Below are positions 53,305-64,000 of a DNA stretch of 64,000 nucleotides, in pieces. The translations under genes were made by a program, and so were the position numbers. Below the pieces are notes generated by a model. It did not search any database, was not told where the DNA came from, and saw only the letters and a list, made by a program, of their open reading frames with translations. This DNA is from Macrotis lagotis. Taxonomy: Eukaryota; Chordata; Mammalia; Peramelemorphia; Peramelidae. The stretch is taken from positions 59,301,818-59,365,817 of the forward strand of contig NC_133658.1 of NCBI RefSeq assembly GCF_037893015.1, written 5' to 3'. Within the stretch, counting starts at the first letter, position 1; each line of letters opens with the position of its first letter.

Positions 53305-56300
53305 CTTTAAAATGAAGAAGAAGGAAATGAAATCCAAGCAACAGCAGCCAGACTTTTGGGTCCTGTTCACCCACCTAGGCTTTGTTCTTTATGAAAAATA
53401 TGGTCTGTCTTCTCTAGCAGGGTTCCCTATTTCAATTTACTCTTCAAAGAAACAACCTTGGAATCCTGGATTTTTCTCAGAGTAACCTGCAAAAGTCAAT
53501 GCAGCTCTTGCGTATTAGCAGAATCATTTTTTTTTCAATGCATAACCCTAATTGAATTACTAGTCTCCTCTCAAACCTTCAAGGCTCCCTATTGTAAAAA
53601 AGAATTAAGTCTGGTTGTATATAATGTAATGACCAATGGCTTATAAATTGTCTGCTTGGTCATAGCTTTGGACCCTGGCTCTGCTTAGGCCATCTTTCAT
53701 TCTTTGGACTGGGATCAGCTCCCTCACTTGCATTCATTCGGATAACCCTAGAGGCTTGGTTACTCTACTACAACTCAGAATTCTAGGGGGCAATCTTGGT
53801 ATGTGTGGAGAAGGAAACATTTCTACTTCAAACCATCATAGCTACTGAATCCCCACTGATGTATTTCCCATTTGGATGAAGTCAGTCATATTACCACCAT
53901 TGTCTCTTAAACATGAAACATTTTCTTAATAAGACAAAAGTGGAAATAATCATAACCTTTACCCAACAGGAGATAGAAGCAAAAAATAAATATAACATTT
54001 ACTAAATAGAAGGCAAGAAGAGGAATAATTAAGATATAAAAGTAACCTCAGAAACCTGGGTCATACTCTCTCATAACTATATACAGTGTCCATGGGAGGG
54101 ATGATACACACAGAAATCTAGCAAGGAGGGATATGAATAGGAAAACCCACTTGTGGGAGGTGGGAGGGGGAAAGTTTGCAAGTCTGAGTTGTAGTTCTTG
54201 ACAAAGCTGATTTTTTGCTATTCTCAGATTACTGAAGCATCAAAAAATACCACCACCACCACCACCACCAACAACAAATTCTTTTAGTGCATAGCCACCC
54301 TTGGCAGAGTGCTGAGAAAATGTTATGCTTCTTCAGTGACAAGCAGTTCCCTCGAACCAGAGAACTGCCAAACACCTCGAATCTACTTTGTGACTCTAAG
54401 GAAGAGTTTGTTCCTCTCAAGTTATAGGTAGCAACTGGACCATCCAGCCTTTTCCCAATTCTTTGTCCAATCAGGTTTCAGCAAACCAAATTTCTTCCCA
54501 TTGCAAAGCAGATTCAGAGCCTGTCCTTCCTTATCTGTTTTTTCCTCTCAAACTGTTAAGAGCTGAAAAAGGTCACCAGGCCCTCTGGAGAGGTTTCCCG
54601 CTATGGATTTTTCCCTTTCTCCCCGGAACTCCCCCCCCACCCCTTACTTATTCAATTATAAAATGAAGCTAGTAGTCAAGGCAACCTTGATCTTATCACT
54701 TTCCTTTGAGGAGTGAGATTTGTTTGCTCATCTCTGAGAACTCTGAAGAACATAATGGCCCAGAAGTGTGGTGTGTCCCCCTCACAGTGACCCCTGGACA
54801 AAGGTGTGACAGAGGCATCAGCCAGGGCCTGCTACAGCAAAAGAAAAGGCAGAGAGGTCTGGTTTTTCTCCTTTAAGGGTCAAACCTTTTTTTTTCCTTT
54901 TTAGTTATGACTGACAGTCTTAGAAAGTTGCCTATAAGGCAACTGCAGGGGCTCCTCTGATTGGGCATAAGGGACTCTGGAGCCTTCTCCCCAAAAGTGA
55001 AAAGTTCAGTTTCTTGCATGTTCCACTGACTGACTGTCCCAGTGGACTGACCTGACCTGTTCTCTGGGTGTCACCTTGGGCAGACCCTCTGTTGGCCTGG
55101 AGGCTTCTGTTCCAATAAAGCACAGAGCAGTGTCCATTCAGGAAAAACAGCCCAGCTCTTGTGGCTCAAAGAAACCTGCCAACCAAACTGTGCCACAAAA
55201 ACTCACTTTTCTTCCCCCACAAAAATGGGGAAAAGCCAAAATTCACAGCTCTAATTTTAGTTCCAAAATTGCCTGAGCACCTCTCCCAATTGCCGGGAAT
55301 TTGAGAGACTTGATCCAACCTCTGGTAAAGGTGATGGCAGAGAGGCTTCCATTGGCCTGGATGGTCTTTTAAAGATGCTAGCTAAGGAGACTGCACTTGA
55401 GTCTCTGTTGCTTTAGCAATTCAATTAAACAAAATACTTATTTATCAAAAAACTACTCTGTACAGTATACCAGAGTGGATAGGGAACTCACCTCAGAGTA
55501 GAGAAGACCCAAGATTGAATCCTGCCAGTGACTCATACTGATGGTGCCACCTTAGGCAAGTCATTTTGTCCTTTAGTTCTCTAGGCAAGTCTCTAAGGCT
55601 GAGTTGCCAAGAGTCAATATTAATTTGTATTGATTTTTTTCCATCTGCAAGTTGTCTATCAGTGAAATAGTCCTGGGATCGTATCAGCTTACTTGAACAA
55701 AGCAAAGAGGCTGACAAATATTGATGAATTGAGAGCTGGTCTCAAAGTCAATGATGAGCTTCAACTCATCCCTCTGACAGACACTGACTATGAGACCAAG
55801 GGGCTAGTCCCTTAACTTCCTCATTCTGCAGGTTACTTTCTAAGCCAGGTACTACTTATCTACCTCAGGGTTAAGAGTTATGTCATCAGAAGTGATTCAG
55901 TCCTCTACACTTCCTCCAAATGGTCACCATTTGGGTGATGAACCCAGGCTGGCCATACTTCATTCCCTTCATGGCTGAGCTTCTCACTCAGGACATGAAT
56001 ACCTTGACTCATCCACTTCTTATACTGGAACTTCTCTTTTGCAGACTTCTTTTTATGTGTTTCTCCCTGAATGAACATGTGATCTCCAAGAGGACAGGGA
56101 TTACTTTTCTTTCTTTTTGCTTGTATCCCCATTGGTTAGAACAGTGTCTATATATTGTAAGTGCTTAATAAGAGAACATTGCCTGTTTGTATACAAGGAT
56201 CTGGGCTTGATTCAGGGGTTGCAGAAACTGTGGTGGCCTAGTATTAGGCCTGTCTCAAATCCCAGCCTGCTTTGACCTTGGCTAAGGACTGTCTCGTCTC

Positions 56301-56544
56301 TGGGTCCGCATTAAAAATGAGATGATTAAATTAGATGAACTCTAAGATAACTTCTGGTTCTGCTACTCTGATTTTATGACATAGTCCTATCCTCAAAAAG
56401 CTTACAACCTATTAGGTAGCCATATGAGCCTATTATGTTTGTCCAATCACAGTAGTCAAAAAAATACTTGTCTATTTCTTTACCAATTAAATTCAACATT
56501 TTTTTTGTTTCTTCCCCCACTGGATTAATTCCAGTCATCTTTTT

Positions 56545-56735
56545 TAAAAAATGTGTTTGGTATTTTATTTTTCCCCAGTTACATGTAAAAACAATTTTTA
56601 ACATTCATTTTTAAGCCTTTGAGTGCCAAATTCTTTCCCTTTCTCCCTCTCCCTCCTTTTCCTCCATTGAGAAGGCAAGCAATTTAATATAGGCCATATA
56701 TGTGTAATCATGCAAAACATTTCCATAATAGTCAT
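56545..56735. mobile_element. Fragment of the same recurrent retroelement
   Basis: TTACATGTAAAAACAATTTT, TTTCTCCCTCTCCCTCC and GCAATTTAATATAGGCC parallel the copies at 3689 and 16290. Confidence 0.5.
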
Positions 56736-56749
56736 TCAACAAATATTTA

Positions 56750-57400
56750 TTAGGCCAACATATTAAGCTCTGTGGTAGACAGTGGGGCAGTCAGTCAGCC
56801 AATAATCATCTAAGTGCCTCTCACGTACCAGACACTGTATTAAGCACTGAGGGATGCGAAGAAAGGCTAGATGATGCCTCCCTTAAAAGGAGCTCACAGT
56901 CTGATGGGGGAATACAAGGATAAAAAAATCACAAGAGACCTAACCCTCAAGGAACTTACATTCCAGCATACTAGAGGGAAAATGACATGCCCGCTTTTAA
57001 GTGTGGCACAAAATAGAAAATAAGTAGGCAAAGGAGAGAGAACAAAATTGGAGGAGGGAGAAAACACTTTGATTTGGGCATGTGGGTATATACAGTGGTG
57101 TGCCAGGGAAGGCTTCATAGAGGAAGTGGCACCTGAGTTGGACCTTGAAGGATGGTTTCTATAAGAGTGAGTCTATTCTAAGCTTGGGCAACGACCTACA
57201 TAAAGTCAGGAAATGACAGGATGAGTTTGATTGCAACATAGAGTCCATTCAAGGGAGTAAAATGAAGCAGAGCTGAAAAAGGTAATTGAGAGCAAGAACA
57301 TGAAGGACTTCAAAAACCTAAGGAGTTTACATTTTATACTTTGGGGGAAAAAGATCCTATAAGAAAAATGGGAGTCATTGAAGATTCAGGGGACATAAAA
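56750..57400 (-). mobile_element. Antisense L2 LINE 3' region
   Basis: Starts with the complement of the L2 tail (GTACCAGACACTGTATTAAG and AAGGAGCTCACAGTCTGATG) and continues through GGGAAGGCTTCATAGAGGAA and GACCTTGAAGGATGG. Confidence 0.6.
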
Positions 57401-57639
57401 TCATAGACAGGCCTTAAGGATTTCATCCTTCTTTTTTACTGAGACCCAGTGAAGTCAAATGATTTATTTCAAGTCTCATTGCTAAGAAAGGACAGACCTA
57501 GGTCCAGGTCTCCTTACTCCTAACCCAGGGCTCTTTCCTTAACCTTTTTCTCACCCAAAGTTAGTCAGAGAATTTTCCTATGGGAATGTAGAGCCGGTTT
57601 TATCATTTAAGTGAAGGGGAAATAAAGATTTGTCCAAAA

Positions 57640-58400
57640 CTTAATTTTTCTGGACTACGTCTCTGTCATGGAATGAGAGTTACCTGCATACAGCTGTTGC
57701 CAGATGTTTTTCCTAGAAGAGGATCCTATTAAAAATCCAAAGCCCTACCCAGACAGAGTCCCCAGGCTCCCATTGCTTTTCTTCCCTTCAAAGAGACACT
57801 GTCAAACAGAAGCTGCAGGATGGGGGAGGGGGTGAAGTGAGTGGAGGTTGCCTAACCTTAAGCTTCAAAACAAAATCTAATAGGAAATTTCCAAGAGAGA
57901 CCCTTCTTTCCCCTCCCCTTTGGCCACCCCCTCCTCCAACCTGCCTGAAATCCAAAGTCAAACAGAGCTTGGCCCTTGGAGGAGAATCAAACTCTAAGCT
58001 CAAAGAATGTTGTTTTCCTAGCCAAGCCCAAAGAGCCCAGAATGCAGGGGATGTTGGACAAAGGGAACTTGGTTTCAAATTTTATTTTGGCTTGTGAATT
58101 GCAGGCTGTCATTACAAACCTGGAGAAATGATTTAAAATGCTTCTTTACTTTGATAATGGCCCTTTAAATTCTCTCTTGAAGCCCAGGTCCACCCCTAAA
58201 CAACAGCTGGTTCCTGCCACTTTGAAAGCCCTTTGAGTAGCAGAGGATTTCTGCTGGGGTAATTGGGTCAAGGGCTTTGAAATAGGTATGTTCCCATCAG
58301 GCCTGAGCAAATGGAATGCATCTTAGCTGCTCATCTGTTCCCATGTGCCAGGTGGTCTTCTTAAATATGGCAGCTTTTTGAAATATGCTTTGAAGCGAGA
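57640..58400. promoter_or_regulatory. Repeat-free block with HNF4/DR1-like motifs (candidate regulatory element)
   Basis: This stretch lacks recognisable transposons and carries two inverted, related motifs: TGAAAGCCCTTTGAG (about 58222) and GGGTCAAGGGCTTTGAA (about 58266), similar to HNF4/DR1-type sites. It lies upstream of exon 2. No coding exon is evident. The regulatory reading is inference only. Confidence 0.25.
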
Positions 58401-59251
58401 TGTATGTTCTGAAAAATCAAGCCTGTTTTGTTTACAGCATTACTACTTTAAAAGTTAGAGGGCTTGTGTTTGAATCTAGGTTCTTCTACTTTTTGGATAA
58501 GCCTTTTGGGATGTGGGAGTGGAATTCATTTCTACTTCTCATTGGGGTAGTGCTTGAGCCCCCATTAGTGTACTTACTATTTACTCAAAATCAGTCACAT
58601 TGACACCATTGACCCTCAAACAAAAGACATTTACTTAATGATAAGGCAAAAAGAATAATCATAACCTTTACCCAATGAAAGGTAGGAACAAGAATGATCA
58701 CAACATTTACTCAGTAAAAGGCAAGGGGAGGATTAATCAAAAATAACAGTGAAGCCACTAGAAATCTCTTTCCTATCTAGCCCAATCCCACCATTTTTTT
58801 TAGATGAGAAAACTGACATTCAGGGAGGAGGAAAAACTTTCCCAAGGTTACATGTAATAAGTGACAGAATTGATGACCCTACTCTACCACACCAATGATC
58901 CAAGGTCTCAGAAGTAGCAAGCAGGAGAGTTGACATTAGAAGCCAGGTGATCTGATATCCTCTTTCTTGGCTTCATCTACAAAATGAAAATAATAATTCC
59001 ATGGATAAACCATTTTATACAAATGAGATAAGAATCAAATGAGGTAATAGCCATAAAGACATTTGTAAATGTTATAAGGGCTTTCAAGGTATTATATAAA
59101 TATGTCTTCCTGAAGTGCTTTGTCTGAGTTTTTCCTTTTAAACTACATTCTATCCTGTATTATATTTATTTGGATGGAAATTGATATATCTTCCCCCAGT
59201 TGACTATAAGCTCCTAGAAAGCAAGGGCTATATAATGTTTTATATTTATAG

Positions 59252-59290
59252 TCTTTTTTTTTTTAGTTTTTGCAAGACAATGGGGTTAAG
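59252..59290 (-). mobile_element. Short WSINE1-like tail fragment
   Basis: T-run followed by TTTTGCAAGACAATGGGGTT; only the 3' tail end of the SINE remains. Confidence 0.6.
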
Positions 59291-59574
59291 TATATTTATA
59301 TTCTTAACAAAATAAGTGTCTATTAAAAGTTTGTTAAATTGAATTGAATCAACAATTTTCTCCTCCCAGGATCTCCCTTTAGGGAATTTGGGACAAATAT
59401 ACTGTGTGAGCAGAGCTATGCCTAGGAAAAATATAGATAGGGGTCCAAAACTATTTCTAGGGTGCAAAGAATTGTTAACGTTTGTATCTGAGGGAATTTG
59501 ATTAATTTTTTTAAATGTTAGGTGGAAAAGGACCCCTAATCCAACTCCCCCTCATTTTTACAGTGGGTAGATTG

Positions 59575-59730
59575 TTGTTGTTTGTTCTTCATTCTAGAAG
59601 AAGACCATGACATCAGGGAGATGGTGCCATGAAATGCAAGTGAATTGAATTTAAATGAGAGGGGCTATGTAAAGTCATCAACCTCACTTTCTCCTCCAGT
59701 TTCATAGGGAATTAACATCAGAGCCTAGAC
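59575..59730 (+). mobile_element. Third SINE family, partial copy
   Basis: TTGTTCTTCATTCTAGAAGA, GACCATGACATCAGGGAGAT and CCTCACTTTCTCCTCCAG; parallel to 30822 and 39349. Confidence 0.6.
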
Positions 59731-60114
59731 AGAACTTGGGTCTCTTGAGTCCAAATTTAATCTCTTTTCCATTGTTCCACATGGTTTTCTCAATACTAAT
59801 TTTATTATCTTGTCCAGAGCTAGCCCTGAAGGAATAGAATGTATACTCCTGGAACCACTTCTCTAATATTTTAGCCAATTAAGTTGGATAATCAGTTGAG
59901 ATCAACCAATTGTGATTGGTTCATTTTTGATAATGTCACCAGATATCACATATTTGATATGAGATAGGGATTTTGATGACTTGTTCCTCTTTGGGGATCT
60001 GTCTTCCTTTTTGCTTTCAAAATGGACTTCAGATACATTCGGTTTCAAATTAGAGCCCATTCCATACAATGACAGAGTATGAAAGCCAGGAAAGCTCTAA
60101 ATGATCATCTAGGT

Positions 60115-60298
60115 CAGGGTTGGGGAATGTCCAGTCATAGAAGGCCAAGAAATCATGTGATCTGGTGCAGCCAAGGCAACTGCAGGCAGTACTTAAAATA
60201 CAATAAATTGAGGAGCTTTTAAGAGAGAAATTAATTAAATGTTTGATCAAAAATAGCAAGTTTTGTCCTTTGTCAAGAAAAAAGTTTCCCCACCCTTG
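60115..60298 (-). mobile_element. hAT-type non-autonomous DNA transposon, copy 2
   Basis: Reverse-orientation copy of the element at 33335. Shared internal stretches include CAAACATTTAATTAATT and TTGCCTTGGC/TTGTCTTGGC. It lacks about 40 internal bases present in copy 1. Flanks ATCTAGGT and ATCTAGTT match at 7 of 8 bases, a clear 8-bp target duplication. Confidence 0.75.
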
Positions 60299-60344
60299 AT
60301 CTAGTTCAACTCTTTCAATTTAGAGATAAGAAAACTAGAAGTGA

Positions 60345-60588
60345 TTCAGGGCACCTAGAAGGTACAGTGAATAGAATTCTAGACCTAGAATCAGGAAAAA
60401 CCTGAGTTTAAATCTGATCTCAGAAACTAACTGTGACCCTTGGCAAGTCACTTAACCCTGTTTGCTTCAGTTTCCACAACTATAAGATAAATAGGAGAAA
60501 AAAATGGCAAGTCACTCCTGTATTTTTGTCAAGAAAACCTCAAATGAGGACATGAAAAGCTTTAAATGACTGAACACCACCACCACCA
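60345..60588 (+). mobile_element. Mar-type tRNA SINE
   Basis: GAAAAACCTGAGTTTAAATC, CAAGTCACTTAACCCTGTTT, and an end of TGACTGAACACCACCACCA. Confidence 0.7.
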
Positions 60589-60741
60589 ATGTGATCCTCT
60601 TTTCCTGTTTTCTTTCTGCCTACCATTGCTTCTTTCTCTCTACTCTGAAAATCTTATTTCCTTGACAAACGACAACCTTGAAAAGTTATTTTTCCATGCT
60701 ACAGGGAATTCAATTGATGGACTGGGAGTCTAAATGATAAT

Positions 60742-60950
60742 AATAGCCAGCATTTATATATAGCCTAGAGCTCTTTATGATCTCATTTTATCTTCACAAC
60801 AACCCTCTTGTTATCCCTATTTTTACAGAAGAGGAGACTGAGGCAGACAGATCAGTTGACATGCTCAGACTCACAGAGCTATGAAGTATTTCAGGCTGAG
60901 TTTGAACCTATCTTCTTGTCTCCAGCTGGGGAGCTCTAACTGTGAGATTC
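60742..60950 (-). mobile_element. CORE-type SINE
   Basis: TTATCTTCACAACAACCCTC, TTTACAGAAGAGGAGACTGA and CTGAGTTTGAACC. Confidence 0.7.
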
Positions 60951-61344
60951 TCTGCAAGTCCCATCATCTACCTGAAACTCAACTTCCTCATCCTAAAAAT
61001 GCCACTTTCACTTCCTTCCTTAGGTTTCTGTGATGGAAATATTTTGTAAAATGCAAAGTTAACTAGAAACAGACTTGATTCCATGATCACTGGGCCTGGT
61101 CCTTCTTTCTCTACTGATTTTTTTCTTTATTTTTTTAATGTAAGTTTCTTTATGCAAATTCTAAAAAGACAAAGCAATTCTAATTGATATCATTTTGAGG
61201 ATCTTATCCCAGTCTCTTTAAATCTCAAGAGAAAGAAAAGAGGATGTGCCATTTTAGGTTTTGAGACCATTTATGCTAATAGCTTGAGATTCTAAAATTC
61301 ATTTTTCAGACAAGTGAATGTAAGGAAAATAGCAAAACCTTATC

Positions 61345-61705
61345 AGCTTGTATAATGGGTTCTGGATCTGGAGTCAGAAAGACCTGAGTTCAAATTCTGC
61401 TTCAGACATTTACTTGTATGATCCTGGGCAGGGCATTTTACCGCCCCCAATCCTGATTCCTCATCTGTAAAATGGGAATAATAACAACATCTACTTACCT
61501 ACCTTGTAGGGTTTTAGTGAAGATCAAATGAGAGAATGTGTATCTATATTATGAAAATATCTATATACACATAGATATGCATATAAATATGCATATACAC
61601 ACATATGTATACATATTATGAAATAACCCTATGAGATACATGGCGTGTGTGTGTGTGTGTGATGTTTTGCAAATCTTAAAGTGCTACATAAAATTAGTTA
61701 TTTGT
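61345..61705 (+). mobile_element. CORE-type SINE with a microsatellite inside, followed by an L2 tail
   Basis: AGACCTGAGTTCAAATTCTG head and CATCTGTAAAATGGGAATAA core. AT/CA and GT repeats (61560-61662) expand the 3' part before AATCTTAAAGTGCTACAT. An L2 tail (AATGTAAGCTCTTTGAGGAC) follows to about 61858. Confidence 0.7.
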
Positions 61706-62609
61706 TTCTTTGCATTTCTCATCTGTGTAGAAGATAGAATGTAAGCTCTTTGAGGACAGGGTCTGTTTCATTTTTTCTTTTTATCTCTAGTACCTGGTAC
61801 AATACCTGGTAAATGATAGGGGTTTCATAAATACTTTTCAGTTGATTGATTATATTAATGGTGGTCAGTGGAACAGTCTGCCATCTTTTCTATGAAATAT
61901 CTTGAGAAATTCTGTGGTCAAATAGAAAGGGAGGCACTGGGGTGGGGATATCCTTTTCAAGGTTTGCCCCTGTGCTCCTCTCTACCTTCTGCTACCTAAG
62001 CTGGAAGACCAGGGAGAGTGAGGATGCAAAGGGAAAGCCAACCAGCAGATCACACACCTGATTCAAACCAGAGAGTCAAAGGATCATGGAATCCCAAACT
62101 TTTCTTTGGGAAGAAGGCTTAAACAATCTGTGTAGCTTAGGGGGCTCACTCTGCTCTCTTGCAGATCCCCTGTCCTTAATAGTCTATGACACATCATCAG
62201 GATATCCAGTGTGGAGCATTGACCTGGCAGTCATTCCATCTTTGAGGTATCCTGAAAGGTTCTGGCACTGCCCATGTTACCCCAGGCAAATTGCCTCCAC
62301 TCTATGAGTCTCAGTTCTCTCATCTATAAAATGATGTCAGTGAGTCCTGCCCTTCCTGCTTCACAGGGATATTATTAGGATCCAGTTCAATAAACATTTA
62401 TTGAGCACCTCCTTATATACGAGGCAAATAAAGATAAAATGGGATCATGAATGTGAAAGCTGCTTATAATTGATAACGGGCTGTATAAGAAACCATAGCC
62501 AGAAAGAACCTTGGAGATTATCTAGCCCTACAGTTCTTATCTAGTTTTGTGTCTGGGATTCTGGTTATGGATTCCTTTGTAGAATGTTTTTAAAAATACT
62601 TGGAAAGAA

Positions 62610-62610
62610 A

Positions 62611-62680
<70 letters not shown>

Positions 62681-62692
62681 GTGTGTGTGATA
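62610..62692. repeat. Long AT microsatellite
   Basis: An AT run of about 60 bases followed by GTATGT and GTGTGT. Confidence 0.95.
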
Positions 62693-64000
62693 TATATAGT
62701 CAATTAAGCTGAAATGTGGTTCTCATGTTTTTAAAGACAAGTTCATGAACCCCAGTTAATCTAGTTCATCTCTTTCATTTTACAAAGGAAGAAACAGAAC
62801 TAGAGAGAGGAAATTACTTTACCAAGGGCATTCAACTCCATTGTGGCAGAATGTGTATGTCTTGACTCCATTACTCCAACTCCCCAACTGGAAGGATGGA
62901 AGACTATTGTCAAAAGAGCCTTGGTCTGAAAGGAAGGAGGCCTGGTTTCCATGTTCTAACTTCCCTTTCTATTACACCAATTCATTAGTCAGTCAATAAT
63001 AAATATTTATGAAGAACCTTTTATGTAACAATCACTAGGAATATAAATAAAGGTCAAAGACTTAAGGATGAGGTAACTGTTCCAGTTTCAGTCAGATCAC
63101 AGATGGAGGTTGACTTGGGAGGATCCTTATTGGTGTATAGTTAGTTAGTGAGAGAACCCAAACTCTTTGGCTCCTATTTCAGGGTTCTTTCCCCTACCCT
63201 GTACAGATCTTTCCCCAAAAGATGGTCCTTTGATCTGCTTACCACTTTTAGGTGGCTTCTGCTTCCTGCTTCCCTTTCTCATCTCCCAGAGGAAACCTTG
63301 CGAGAAGAGACCTCACCTCAGACCCATACTCTGGGAAGACTGAACTATCTTGGCCATTTTGGACAAGTTTACTCTTCTGTGAAACAAGAGGGTTGGTTCA
63401 CATTAGATTAGAGGCATTACATCCCAGTGCTGCCCAAGCAGATTAAAGTATACTTGGAAAATATTGAACAAAATAAATAGAAACATAATAGAAGATAGAC
63501 AATGTTAATATGTGGTTTTCTAAGTCAATATGTGGCCACAGGGATCTTTACGTAAAGCTTAGTGGCACTATCCCTACTTGGGTTTGACACCACTAAACTC
63601 TATTCCATGAAAAGCTAATGGTGCTCAACAAGATCCCAGGAAACAGTGTTCTGGACTCTACAAGAGCAATTACAAATTGCCAACACATCTGGATGAGGAG
63701 CCAGAGTATAGTTAATCACCCAGAGATCTGGACCAGAGAATATCAAAGACCTGGACATTCAGTTACATTCCCTCCATCTCCCCTGGGTGACATCTGGCCC
63801 TGTATCTACCAGTTCAGCTGGTGACCTCTTTAGGCTTGGGGAGGGGGAAGGAGAGAACCAGTAGCCACAGAGGACTTATGGAATGTCAGTCAATCCTGAG
63901 ACCCTGGCAGTGGGACCTGTGGAAAGTTCTTTTTTTAAAATGTTGGACAAAGATTTACTTCAGCTAAAGGGAGACCTTCATGACTTTTTAGCAGATCCCC

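Larger units (their letters stand above)
53305..64000. other. Intron 1 or 5' flank of the HNF4B-like gene; first exon not found
   Basis: I looked on the minus strand for a coding exon ending in phase 1 with HNF4-like A/B residues (a TLEFE-type motif) and found none I could support. Identified content: an antisense L2 (56750-57400), a hAT-type element (60115-60298), CORE/MIR-type SINEs and AT repeats. Stretches 53310-55460, 57640-58780 and 62700-64000 are largely free of recognisable transposons. Confidence 0.6.

Noticed and set aside
55260-55400. Minus-strand frame starting MEASLPSPLPEVG as an alternative first exon
   Set aside because: No donor with the needed phase 1 follows; support is too weak.
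55493-55717. Candidate first exon of the HNF4B-like gene with a GTGAGT donor
   Set aside because: The stretch is a MIR-type SINE remnant and its peptide has no HNF4 A/B resemblance.
57788-58078. Minus-strand frame containing LSLEFDS, recalling the HNF4 TLEFE motif
   Set aside because: Only a few residues match, there is no suitable phase-1 donor, and the surrounding residues are unlike HNF4.

Overview
This 64 kb window is mammalian genomic DNA, most likely from a marsupial. Short tRNA-derived SINEs of the type abundant in marsupials (about 150 bp, WSINE1-like) recur on both strands. They lie among older CORE/MIR-type SINEs, L2 and CR1/L3-like LINEs and a BovB/RTE LINE fragment. The large introns, canonical GT-AG splice sites and dense interspersed repeats fit this. 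The species cannot be fixed from the sequence alone; an Australian marsupial such as a dasyurid is plausible.

I can support one gene. It is an HNF4-family nuclear receptor (NR2A) on the minus strand, from 53304 down to the stop codon at 7178. Nine coding exons, equivalent to HNF4A exons 2-10, were found by reading conserved peptides and splice sites. They lie at 53304-53103, 45553-45459, 38248-38142, 27415-27260, 20834-20747, 15008-14856, 10884-10648, 8382-8233 and 7311-7178. All reading phases join, every intron is GT-AG, and together they encode 440 residues: a C4 zinc-finger DNA-binding domain, hinge, ligand-binding domain with AF-2, and an F domain ending in KQEIL. The first coding exon and the promoter were not found; they lie above 53.3 kb or beyond the window edge.

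The protein matches neither HNF4A nor HNF4G closely enough to be their ordinary orthologue. It mixes features of both and has private substitutions. The simplest reading is HNF4B, a third paralogue known from frogs, fish and birds and not found in placental mammals.

Layout: 1-7.2 kb is the 3' flank (SINE cluster to 3.6 kb, then mostly non-repetitive sequence that may include a long 3' UTR). 7.2-53.3 kb is the gene, with introns of 0.9 to 10.7 kb. 53.3-64 kb is intron 1 or 5' flank. Three local structures stand out. Exon 8 is an island of extreme GC content beside a 32-bp C-rich minisatellite whose units resemble 3' splice sites. Intron 7 has complementary purine and pyrimidine tracts near its two ends. 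Two copies of a small hAT-type non-autonomous DNA transposon carry near-perfect 8-bp target duplications.
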